A stretch of 64,000 bases of DNA from Linnemannia elongata (Eukaryota; Mortierellomycota; Mortierellomycetes; Mortierellales; Mortierellaceae): the NCBI GenBank assembly GCA_036320915.1, contig JAXBDG010000013.1:1116001-1180000 (forward strand), written 5' to 3'. How positions within the stretch are numbered: the first letter of the stretch is position 1; the number at the start of each line of letters is the position of its first letter. Under the pieces are notes generated by a model. That model saw only the letters and a program-made list of their open reading frames with translations, did no database searches and was not told the origin of the DNA. The position numbers were made by a program, and so were the translations under genes. Below are positions 1-10,438 of the stretch, piece after piece.

Positions 1-36
1 TAGCTCCTGCTGGTGGTGGGCCAGTGAGGACCGACT

Positions 37-531
37 TTGGAGATCACTTTTCATCCTCCTTCCTCCTTTTTCCTCTTCTTTCCTCTTCTCCTTCTTCTTT
101 TTCCCTTCTTCTCTTCTTCTCATCCCATCTCTTTTTCGATCCCCTCCTCCTTACCTTTTCTCCTCCTTACCTTTTCTCCTCCTCCTTCTCCTTCCTCTTC
201 TTCCTTGCGATCATTCCTTCCCTTCCTTCCGTCTCTTCTTTCCGCTCTCACTCTTCATCGCTCTCATCACTTGCACCTCACACACTTCTCACACACATAC
301 ACTCCGTCTTTTTTATTATCCTTGCATCCTTTGCATCCTTCACTCCCTCTTCCATCTCCAGCATACCATCCTTCGTTCCTTACTTCCTTCTCTCTTTTGC
401 ATCTTTACACTCTTACACTCTTACACCTTCATTTTCCACTCTTTGCATTTTTTACGCTTAATACTCCCTTATCCTCTCCTTACCTGTCCTCCCTATCACC
501 AACAACCAACTCAACCAAAGAAGACAACAAC
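37..531 (+). promoter_or_regulatory. Pyrimidine-rich leader of the PAQR gene
   Basis: About 500 bp of almost uninterrupted C/T on the sense strand, ending in a CAACAACATGG context at the PAQR start codon. The same kind of tract precedes most genes in the window, so it is probably the promoter/5' UTR. It stays open in the PAQR frame back to an ATG at 37, but the peptide there is a Ser/Phe/Leu/Pro-only string typical of translated C/T repeats, so I treat it as non-coding. Confidence 0.6.
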
Positions 532-2242
532 ATGGCTGAGCTGAAAAAGAGAACCCGCTCGAGCTCCGTTAGGAAGGGTGTCCAGTCCGTCGCTGACAAG
601 GCCGCCTCCATGCTCCCCCATATGCCCCATATGCCCCACATGCCTCACATGCCCCTCGATCTCGAAGGCATCGACGCCGCCATCCTCCACAAGCTCGACA
701 CCCTCCTCCACAAGATCGAATCAAAACTCAGATCCATCGAGGCCCCATCCCTCGAAAAGGTCGATCTCACCCTCCGCCAGCTCGAAGAGACCTATGCCAC
801 TCTCGAGATGCCTTCCCTTGACGACAAGATCCACGCAACCCTCAAGATCATGGAGCAGACATACCAGCACGCCCTCCACGCAAAGTCGACCCTCAAGGAC
901 AAGCTCAGCACAGCCATCTCCATCCTCGAGGACAAATACGTCGAGCTCGAACAGACCTCGTTCGAGCGCATGGACGACGCCATGGACATGCTCGAAAAGG
1001 TCGACAGCCGTGCTATTATTGACTACACTATCGACACCATCGACGCCCCTCGGCGGGCTGCCCTCGCTGGCGCCAAGAGGCTGTTGCATTTCGAGGAATT
1101 GCCTGAGCAGTGGCAGGAGAACAAGTATATTCTTTCGGGCTATCGCTTCCTCTCCTCAAAGACACAGTGCTTCAAGTCCATCTTTTACGTCCACAACGAG
1201 TCTGGGAACATCTGGACCCATCTCCTCGGTTTCTTTTACTTCTTGGCCGTCGGCATCTACTTCTTTTCAGGATCCAACCCATACTTTTCGACGACGACCA
1301 TGACCCCAACATATAACCTGCCTTATGTACCCGCAGACGGATATGACAAGCTGGTCTTCCTTGTCTTTTTCTTGGCTGTGTACAAGTGTCTCCTCATGTC
1401 TTCGCTCTGGCACACATTTGCTCAGATTGCACATGAGGGCACGATGAAGTGTATGGCCTGTCTGGATTATGTCGGTATTTCGGTCTTGATTGCCGCCAGT
1501 GTTGTTGTGACCGAGTACTATGGTTTCTACTGCGAGTCGACCTTCCGCAACTCGTACATTGCTGCCACCGCCATGTTTGGTGTCGCTGGTGTTGTCATCC
1601 CTTGGTTGTCCTGGTTCGATCAAAAAGGTATTTACAAGCGTTCCTTTTAACTATTTTTTTTTATTTTTATTTATGTGGGGTCTGTGGGGTCCTTCAGGGT
1701 CTGTTTGTGTCTTTATCTTTGATTGTGACAGTTGGAGTGAGGTGAAAAATAATAATAATACCGGAACATCGGTGTTTCTTTTTGTCCTTTCGCCCACCAT
1801 CTGAGCAAAACATCAGAAAGTAGTCTTGTTTCTAACCTTCTTTTTTATTTCCTCTTGAATGAATCCAAAAACAATAGAGACACGCTGGCTTCGTATCACA
1901 TTCTTCATCTCGATGGCAGCGTCAGCATTGTTGCCTGTCTTCCACTTGATGCTGATTCAGGGCGCTGCTCCCACGGTGGAGTGGATCTTCCCTCTCCTCA
2001 AGTCGATGGGCTCTTATCTCCTGGGAGTCTTTGTCTATGCCAACCAGTACCCCGAGAAGCTGTTCCCCGGACGGTTCGATCACTTGGGTTCCTCTCACCA
2101 GTTGTGGCATCTTTGCGTCCTTGGTGGTGTGTACTTTCATTTCACCGCTGCACTTTCCTTCTGGGAGCGTCGGTATGAGTTTGGATGCCCCTCTGGATGG
2201 GATGGCATTGCCCCCGTTGGTGGTCTGGTCCCCTTCTCATAA
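532..2242 (+). CDS. PAQR / hemolysin-III family membrane receptor, Izh3-like, with long helical N-terminus
   Basis: Two exons, 532..1627 and 1878..2242, 486 aa; a 250-bp intron with GTATTT donor and CAATAG acceptor, phase 1. The C-terminal part shows PAQR family marks: WQENKYILSGYR before the first membrane span, NESGNIWTHLLG, SSLWHTFAQ with the first conserved His, and HLGSSHQLWH near the end carrying the last two His. In known members these Ser/Asp/His residues form a Zn site resembling ceramidases. About seven hydrophobic segments follow residue 190. The first ~180 residues hold four MPH units (about residues 24-35), then repeated amphipathic helices rich in Leu, Glu and Lys; yeast Izh3 also has a long N-terminal extension. 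Probable role: membrane or organelle sensor/hydrolase in sterol, ceramide or zinc homeostasis, by family only. The start chosen is the ATG directly after the pyrimidine leader. Confidence 0.85.
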
Positions 2243-3409
2243 AGGCATCCAGTTGCTATTTAGCTTTAAGATAGCCAACCTCCAACAATGTACATTTGCT
2301 TTTTAAACATATGATCTGAGAATGATGCGACTTTGGTACGGCATATTGGGCAAGAGAAGGCTTTTGTATGTACATGATGATGATGTGAATGACGGTATTT
2401 GCTTTACTGTTGAAGGACCCTGACGTTTGCGTTGATGACGATGATGACAAAAAGAATCCAGATGGACAGACACGCGGTTTGAGAATCAACCGAAAAGGAA
2501 AAAAGAAGAACTACAGCAGAAACAACAACAGCAAAAAAAAAAAAGGGCACCATCTCGATCGATCGGTTAATCCTAGTACACGGACAGGACAGGAAAGAAA
2601 GGGTCCATGTATCGTCAAGGCATGTCACGGCAAAACCAACAAACAATCCAAACAGCACAAACAACGTCGTCGACATGTTCATAAGTAACATTACTGTTAT
2701 TGTTGGGGAATAGAAAGAGAGACAGTGAGTAAGAGAGTGAGGAGGGAGAGAGGGAGAGGGGCGAGAGGGTGGGAACAATTCGACGATCGATTTTTACTCC
2801 GCTTATTCCTGTTGGTTTATCTGCTGCTGAGACTGTTACTGTTGATCGACCCATTGCTTCCGCATCCCCTTTAAGCTTCGACAACCTACCCTCGCCCCGT
2901 ATACATTCCAAGTTCTGTCTCATGCTTTGGCAGTCTGGATTGATGCCAATTGCTCTAAATGGGTCGGTTGTGGTTGTAGTCGCTCCCTGGTACGACGATG
3001 ACAACACCTGGACTGCGTAGAGATATGGGGGGGGGGGGGGTTGATGGAGTTCTTGGAATTGCCGAGTGCCCTCTGATGGTCGACTTGATGATAGTGACAA
3101 GGGCGATAGAGGTGAAGGGGATGTATTACGGGCTGTTGTGAGTTCAAACTGAGACGTAATGGAAGAAATGGTGGTGTAAGTGGTGGTGGTAGTGGGTAAG
3201 AGTTGCCGAGTTAGGGTCCTGAAGGATTTGATATTCGTTTTTGGAATTGGGCTTACTACCGCTTCCATTGTCACTTTATTTCTTTTTGTGGGAAAGTCTG
3301 AAGTGGTGATTGACTTTTGGGAAAACCAAAAAATGAAAAGTTTAAACCTCGCCTCCTGCACCACCGTTTTTTGCCACAGATTTTAATTTTGCCATTCACC
3401 ATCACTTGC
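2243..3409. other. Intergenic, no supported gene
   Basis: Contains the PAQR 3' region, A-rich patches and a run of G (about 3029-3040). A 249-codon minus-strand frame (2615..3364) spans it, but it is Ser/Thr/Pro/Leu-rich, encodes a homopolymeric Pro run from the G tract, and shows no domain. I see no RNA gene. Confidence 0.4.
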
Positions 3410-4439
3410 CTCGACTTTCTGTCTCGGCGTTTCCTGGTATATTCTAAGTTTCCCGTTGTTAGTCGAGTGCCACGACGACATGTAGACCCCAGCTCTCGGA
3501 TTGGGTTGGCCGAACATTGTCCGCTCCTGGAGGCCATTCGGGTCACTCAAGACGCCACTGCGTTTGATAGGCCAATGTTTGCACCTGAGCCCAAGTTTGT
3601 GCCTTGTCGGGTGTGAGATCTTGTGAACGAATTTGTGTCGGTTCTGCTGACGACGCTTTCAAGGCTGTGGGTGCTGGAGATCCCTCACAAAGTGGTCAAG
3701 GCAGAGAATATTTTAGAGCGGCTTTGGGTCTGTTTGGATCGGGAGGAGTTTTGGTGCCAAATGGTCGAACTTCCCTATTTGACCGCAGAGGAAGAGCAGA
3801 AGGTCCAGTAGATTCGTCGGAGGGAAGACGAAGGGGCGAAGGAGTCTGCCCAACAACAACATACCAGGATGGACGAGGAGGACGAGCTCATGGAACTCCA
3901 TGAGAGTTGTATCTCTACAAGAAAGTAGATTATAGCCCAGCTTGCAAAGTTGACCTCACTCAAGTACCTTTCCTTCGGTCCAGATTTCAAGACTGGAGGT
4001 GACATTTTCGAGAACCGACTGGACTTGAAGCATGTATACAAGTGTCCTCGGAACGGAGGGACTTATATCCAATACGACGACGTCCTGCCCGACACCCTCC
4101 ACCTGAGCCTCGACACAGGCCTCGACCAACTCGTCAGTCGAAAGAAGCTGGATTTTTTTTTTTTTTTTTTTTTTTTTTTGCTTTGAATCTATAGATCACC
4201 ACCTTGACACTGCCGAGATCGAATGGAAGGCGAGAGAGTTTCCCAGACTGAAAGAGATGCGCGGTTTGGTGACGCAGAGCTACATTGAAGTAGAGCCCAA
4301 CCCCAAGGTCGGTGCTCTGATTGCACTGTTGCGGATGCTTCGATCCGATGTGGCGCAAAGGCAAAGTTTTGGCGGGTATAGGATACCTGCTGCTCCATTT
4401 GGCGAGCCTAGTAAGGGTACTCTGTTTAGGTCTACTTAA
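3410..4439 (+). pseudogene. Decayed LRR/F-box-like gene of a family I recall as common in Mortierella
   Basis: One reading frame carries a recognisable protein from about 3425 to 4150 but is broken by TGA at 3614, TAG at 3809 and TAG at 3926. Pieces in order: an N-terminal part with HCPLLEAIRV; then ERLWVCLDREEFWCQMVELPYLTAEEE; then QLAKLTSLKYLSFG; then DTLHLSLDTGLDQL. A run of 27 T (4153-4179) follows, and the protein resumes one frame over at 4182 with FESIDHHLDTAEIEWKAREFPRLKEM. The order (cysteine-bearing repeat, acidic linker, QLA-LTSLK repeat, DTL-LSL repeat, final W-K-FP-LK repeat) resembles the large LRR/F-box-associated families I recall from Mortierella genomes. Three stops plus a homopolymer frameshift make function very unlikely. 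Family assignment is from memory, not a search. Confidence 0.65.
4153..4179 (+). repeat. 27-bp poly(T) tract inside the pseudogene
   Basis: Uninterrupted T run splitting the LRR relic. The frame upstream (codons starting 4148, 4151) and downstream (4182) differ by one base, so the tract's length change is one of the inactivating lesions. Confidence 0.9.
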
Positions 4440-4670
4440 AGCAGCGACTTGTATTGAGAAAAAGAAGAGTATTCGTAAATAGACACTTTGTGACAGCATT
4501 AATTATTATTATTATATCTGTTTGTTCTATGGTGCTACTACGATTTTTTGGCTGAGAATTAAGCGGTAAAGAGAAAGAGTGAAAGCAAAAGAGTATGGAG
4601 CGTGAAGAGTAGGGAGGGTGGGGAAGAGAAGATCATCAAAACAAAGAAAGTAAAAAAAAAAAAATGAAAA

Positions 4671-7600
4671 TTAAAGAGGGGAATGCATGCCTAGTTTGGT
4701 GTTGAACTCGAGTTTGGCCAGCTTTTGAGCACGGATACACTCTTTCAGATCGCGGGCCTTGACGACCTCCTGGATTGGCATGAACACGATCGGCCAGAGG
4801 AACGAGATCACAAACAGCCACCAAGGAACATCCTTCACCTTATGTGGGCCTCTGAATAGCGACACTGCACAGAACACAAACTGCAGCGCCAGGCTAAGAT
4901 GATACGAAGAAATAGAAGTGCGGTAGTTTGAAAATGAGTCAACATGGACCCCATAAAATCGTCATGTTGCGGCGGCATGAAATGCAGAGAGCGCTCTTAC
5001 CAAGCAATACAAGCGCCGATCCAGGTACGGTTCTTCCAGGGCTTGAATGAGCGGAGTGAGAGGGCGCGGCTCATGAACGTGCTAGACATCCAAATCATGT
5101 ACCATACCCAAATGATCATAGTATAGTTCTGGGCATAGAGTAGCGCCCACTGCACGTTCTCTGACCACTGAAGCCAAGGCGTCCCATTCCCGAAACTGTT
5201 GAACAAAAAGTGGTACCCTTCCTGGCCGTCATATATATGCAGCGAGCTATTGTTGGATGATACAAAGAAGTTGATGTTAGATGGTGTTTCCCTGCGCGTA
5301 TCGCTTGTGCTTCAAAGTCGACTGGGCGTTAACAAGGGCCAGGAGTGTGGCAAACTTACTAGAGGAAGACAAAGACACACATTCCGATGGGCAGGATGAA
5401 CCGTGCAAGGAAGTAAAAGATGAAACGTGGGAGATCGCGAAGTGGCGACATGTTCTTGCCTAAGTGCGATAAAGATTGGTGGCAAAAATTAGCTTTCGTA
5501 CTTGCGCCTGAAAATTAAGCTTACACCAATCCACGATGCATCACAGGAATTAAGGCATTTACTGGGCATCATGGTCATGGTGTCTGGTTCGTGAGGTGAG
5601 AAAAAGTAGGAGAGAATCAAGAGTGGGATGATGACCCACATGACCCAAAGGATCTGGTATCCTGTCATGGCGGGTGGCAACAGGAAGCAGTATGAGATCA
5701 GGAGCAATAAGGATACTGACATGAAAGAAGCAATCATGAACACCACACCCTATCATGACGATGATACACGAAATTAGAGCAAACGTTAGAAAGCCAGCCC
5801 ACTTGGATAAACTTGCATAATCATTTCAGACTGAAAAAGCATTGGCAACTTACCTGGCGTTGTGAGTTCAGAAGTCGACGGGCTTCACGGACGACCTGAG
5901 TCAACGCGTACAGACTCGTTTCGCTGTGCATGGTAAGACCACATGGCAGACTGTTGATTTTGGCGCCAAGCGAAAAGGCCGAACGCGACTCTGGACTCGA
6001 GTTCATTTTGATCGGCTCCATACCAACACTAATATCCGCCTGAGTAATATGCGCATGAAATGACAATCTAGCGTTAGTTTCGTTTAATGACCTTATATGA
6101 TGCCCTGGCATTCAATTCCCACAATGCGTGGAAGCACCCGAAAAGTCTTACCTTGGCGAAGGCGGCGGTATTGTTGATGTTAAGTGAGCTTCCGATACAG
6201 CAGACGACTTCGCCATAATCCTGGAAGATCTTGATCATTTCCGTCGCTGCCTCAGGACCACATTCCGCAAACAGAGAAACGTGCAGAGGGATATCGTCTA
6301 CGGCCTCAAGATGTGGGCGGATGTTTTCAATTCCTCGTGGCAGCTGAGCCTTGATGTCATAAGACTCCAAGTATCCTGTGCTGGCGCCAAAGGGGTCCGA
6401 TGCCGACGACAAGAGAATACAACTGTTCCAGTCCGTCTCCAATCCCAAGCGATCTGCAAACGCTTTGCTCTCCCTTTCGCTCGCAGGTGAAAAGTAGACG
6501 AACCGAATTCCTGCCAGTCCCAAATCCTCAATGAAGTCGCATACGTTCTGTTGAGTGAAAGAGAGTTCAATGGTCGTAAGTATCAGAGTCGGTTGAGGGG
6601 CGAACTTGCATATAACAGCATGAGGTGCGTATAACGTACCGTTTTGGGTTGATGAGCAAGAGTAGTCATGCCCAGGAAGATCTGACCCTGGATCGCCTCT
6701 TCGATAAACTCCTGAGAATCGACCGGTGGCGTGGAATCAAGATGTTCCTCTGACCCCTCATCCTCGTTCTCAGCTTGTGCCAAGTCCATCTCCCGCAACT
6801 TTCGCCACCTCTGCAATGGTCCTGTATCGGTCTTGGCTGTACTCGCGCCTTGATCCTCGACCGACGCCCCATAGTGCTGCACTTCATCCTCGACGTCGCT
6901 ATCGCCACCAATATGGATCACAATGTTGACCGGATCGGGCAAACTGCTCATGTCCATCTTGCGGCCCTGGCCCGACCGTTGCATGCTCACTGGGATAGGC
7001 TCTTCCTCGATCTCACCGCGTTCATGACTTGAGAGGTGCCCGCTATCAGAAGATTGTGGGTCGACTTTGTTGTTGTCTTCTGTCTCGGGGAGAACTCGTA
7101 AGGGCAATGTGATATATCCATTTGCGGAAGAGTTGAAATCCAGTGGCTCAGGACCTTTTTCAATCGCCAGGGGTCGGTAGGCGTAGGCGACACACTGCAA
7201 ATCATTGACAACCGCCGTCTGATAGAAATCCGAGATTTTTTTCAGCATCTACAATGTGAAAAACCAACGTGGGTCAGGTTTAAAATTTCATCCGCCTCTC
7301 GAGGTAATGGTCATGGAGGCAACCGAAATACTTACAGCGTCATTAAGGTCCTGAAGCCCGGTGCCATCCCAGTACTCCGTGCAGCACTCCACAACACACT
7401 CGACATGACCGTCCGTCAAAACCATGTAGCCGTCGCTGGCACGCTCGTGGTAGATTGTGCTGAGCATAGTCGGGATCTCGAATGTTGTCAGCTTACCAAA
7501 GGTCATTGGCGGCATAGGGACATAGGGGTGATAGCAAAGAATCTCCTTTTGAAGCGTGAACGGTCGGAGTGCCTCGCTGGTGAATCCAATCTCCTTGCCC

Positions 7601-10020
7601 AATCGACAGAGGCAAGTCTGCTGGGCCGCCCTCGTCTTGCAATGGTAGTGGAGAGTGTTGCATTTTCGGTGAGATTCCCGTCGCCGGACCGCCGAGAGTG
7701 TGCCGCAGTTGGTGTTAAGAAGCTGGTTCAATCCGATGGGTTTGAGCGACTGAATATAGCTCTCCCAATCTTTGTCCTCAAACCGGAGTCCATTTGGTGA
7801 CAAATCATCCTCTAAAACATCCAGCACAACCGTGTCTTCGTCTTCGGTTGCAACCAAAAGCTGCTCAACTGCCGGGAATGCAGTGGCAATGGTGCCCTCT
7901 TTGTCGATACTGCAAATGACGGTAATCCCGCCCAAACTCTCTACCAAGTTGGTACTTCGCGTCAAGCCGTCGTCAAAATCCTGTCCACTATTGCCCCATC
8001 TCGTCAGCAGTCGCCAAAACCGTATCCAGACCTCCTTCCGAGCAATGTCCACGTTTTTGGTGGGTGGTGGAGCCTCAACATCAAACTCGTCGACATCCTT
8101 CTCATCCTCATACTCAGTTTTGGAGATCTGAAGGGTATTGAATAGTACTAGGATCGTCGCGTTGGTGAACGCCTTGGAGATCTGAAGTAGTGTTGGCAGC
8201 GAGAGTGGTAAAAGAGGCAGGACGGCGTAGATAGGCAATGCAAGTAGTTGTTCAGGTCCTTGAGATGGGTGATCCAGTTGTAGAACCTCCTTGAGCACAT
8301 AGCGTAAAAGGTTGATCGCAAGTGCCAGGAGAGCAATCGCCAATACGACCTTGAAAAAGATAACCCTGGAGATGACAAAGAGCTGCTTCTGAATCAAACT
8401 GTTGGGTCGGGGTGTTGGATCTAATGCCGTATGAAGAATCTGCTCCAGCGGTGTCTCCAGAACCTCAAATGTGTATCGTCCCTGAATGTCATGATGGCGC
8501 TTCTGCCACTCCTCCGAGGGTGGATTCCCGAATAATGATGGCTGAAAGATTTCTCTCCGACTTAGAAAAAACTCTCTGGTGGGTGAAGATCTGCGTGAGT
8601 GCGAATGGTGACGATGGTGGTGATGATGATGGTGATGGTGCGGGTGTAGTGTCTGACTGGTGCTCTCGACCCCGTGTTTGGACAAAGTGCAGAGGACGTT
8701 GCAAGGAGCCGCATCGCCATAGACCATCTCGATCAAGTCGCCTTTGACAATCAAATTACTCGGCAATGTCCTGACGATACCTGAACGGATGACCCTGACA
8801 GTGCTGACCGACGGGATCGACGGGATTTTAAGCTCCTATTCAATATTTGCAGACATGGTCCCAATGTGTCAATTGTCGATTCGTTTGAATACGAGTGACA
8901 GGCGGGTCACAAAGTGTCATGCGATCATTACCTGGCCGGGCTGCACTCTGATGGTCTCCAGTTCTAGGATCACACCTCGAACACGATCCTTAACTTCCCG
9001 ACCGCGGAGTTGAAGGTCGCGCCTATGGATGAATGCATTCCAGATAAAGATGACGGCAAGAATAGCAATTTCGACAATGGTCCCTGTGAGTCGAAACTGC
9101 CGTGGTGATGCGTTGAGAGTGCCGTATATGTAAAAGATGAGCAGGCCGATAATGGCGAGAATGGAGGTAATTGAAGGGACTGAGATGATGTACTTGACAA
9201 AGTCTAGAAGGAAGACGAGTAAGACAGAGAGGATGGGGTGCATGTTGGTTAGAAACTTGTGCCTGAAAAAATAAGCAACATGTCGCACAGACCATGGATA
9301 AGGGAAAGAGGGAAGCTTGATCCTCCTCCTAGGGTTGAAACGGCACCGATTTGCTGTTCTTACTCTGCATATTCGTTGCGGGGGTGTGGTACTCGTCAAG
9401 GACTTCGATGGCCACATCGATAAGTTTCCTATTGTGTAAATAAATGACCATGTAAATGAGAATACCCTTTGGGTGTTAAGAGATCAATTCATTCTGTGGT
9501 TCTCTTTTTCTCTGAAAAGACCAAGAACGAACGACGCACAGTAACAAGCAGGTCCATACGTGATAGCCTCGTCTGTCGTCAGTCCAGCTAACGATCCGTT
9601 TGGCTCGTTCATCGCGACCGTAATCTCTTGCACGCCACGTTCTAGATCATCGTCCTCAGAAGGGCGGGGCAGCTGTTCAGAGTCTTGGTTGGCAAGGTCG
9701 TCAAAAAGAATAGGTTCGTTCGAGTCCTGAGTCTTGCCCCTACGCTTAATGCTGGAGTTGTGGTGAGACGTCGGGGTGGAGGCGGACTCAGTCGGAGTCA
9801 CCTCTGGGGTGACACCCGCTGCAGAGGGAGTAGTGGACTCTTTTGAGGATGAGGTTGTTGTTGCATGAAGCCTTGAGAGAGGAATGGAGTCGAGTGATGA
9901 GGAGGAGACATCGCTTGTTGTTAAAAGTGAAGGAAGAGGGGTGAGGGAGGTAGGGTCGTTGAGGTTTTCGATCGAGCAGTGCTCTTGAGAAGGAGGGGTG
10001 TGCTGTTGCTGTGAGTTCAT
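4671..10020 (-). CDS. TMEM94/ERMA-like P-type ATPase family protein
   Basis: Eleven exons in transcript order: 10020..9560, 9428..9393, 9262..8932, 8835..7336, 7248..6640, 6547..6152, 6039..5854, 5749..5527, 5459..5360, 5246..5001, 4893..4671; about 1436 aa (human TMEM94 is about 1356). Collinear with TMEM94 to the last residues: LTTDEAI start, RGREVKDRVRGVI, NLIVKGDLIEM, RYTFEVLETP, VLPLLPL, SLGGITVICSIDKEGT, GQIFLGM, IRFVYFSPA, GLETDWNSCIL, EYGEVVCC-like core, ADISVGMEP, INSLPC and a C-terminal FNTKLGMHSP. Known: TMEM94 (ERMA) is reported as an ER P-type ATPase for Mg uptake. The phosphorylation-loop equivalent here reads DKEGT (Asp about 587), close to canonical DKTGT. A His-rich loop, about ten consecutive His near residues 342-350, sits before the VLETP block. 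The first ~150 residues are Ser/Thr-rich and disordered. The exon 2/3 junction is uncertain (see findings). Likely ER or endomembrane, about ten spans. Confidence 0.88.
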
Positions 10021-10438
10021 CTCAGCATGCACTCTTTTCCATTGGGCGGATGAGTGTGATGTTGTTGATGTATGAATATATGTGTGGTGATCGAATGGAG
10101 TGGAGGAGGAGAAGTGGGGGAGAGGGATGAGAAGAGAAACCAGCGGAGAAAATGATACCAAAAAAGAAGCTCACAACCCACGCTCCCAAATAAAAAAAAA
10201 AGAAAGGAAATGACGATTGAATTACTGTAGAAGCAGCCTAAGCAGAGCAGGGAGCTGTCTGGAGTTAAGGGCCAGGGACATTGTGTCCCATGCACGCTAT
10301 TAAAACCCAAGGGACAGGGCCAGACAGCAGTCTTCCAGCCTTGGCTGTGTCTCTACTTCTCTCTCTCTCTCTCTCTCCTCCTTCCTCTTCTTTTTTCGAC
10401 ACCCTTTCTCCCTCCATTCAAACGCCACCATCCCGACA
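10021..10438. promoter_or_regulatory. Divergent promoter, TMEM94-like / BRE
   Basis: 418 bp between the two start codons. The BRE side ends in a C/T-rich leader (about 10340-10430) with a (CT)n patch; the TMEM94 side is pyrimidine-rich on its own sense strand (10080-10160). No other gene fits here. Confidence 0.6.

Noticed and set aside
37..531. N-terminal 165-codon extension of the PAQR frame from an ATG at 37
   Set aside because: Composition is only Ser/Phe/Leu/Pro/His from a C/T tract; the conserved protein starts at 532 in a good start context.
578..1303. Long alternative-frame ORF inside PAQR exon 1
   Set aside because: Shadow of the real frame caused by high-GC third positions; Ser/Pro/Thr-only composition.
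2615..3364. 249-codon minus-strand frame
   Set aside because: Low complexity, Pro run from a G homopolymer, no domain, overlaps leader-like sequence; not strong enough to call.
3410..4439. Intact spliced gene instead of a pseudogene
   Set aside because: Stops at 3614, 3809 and 3926 fall within otherwise collinear coding sequence with no donor/acceptor pairs that remove them in frame.
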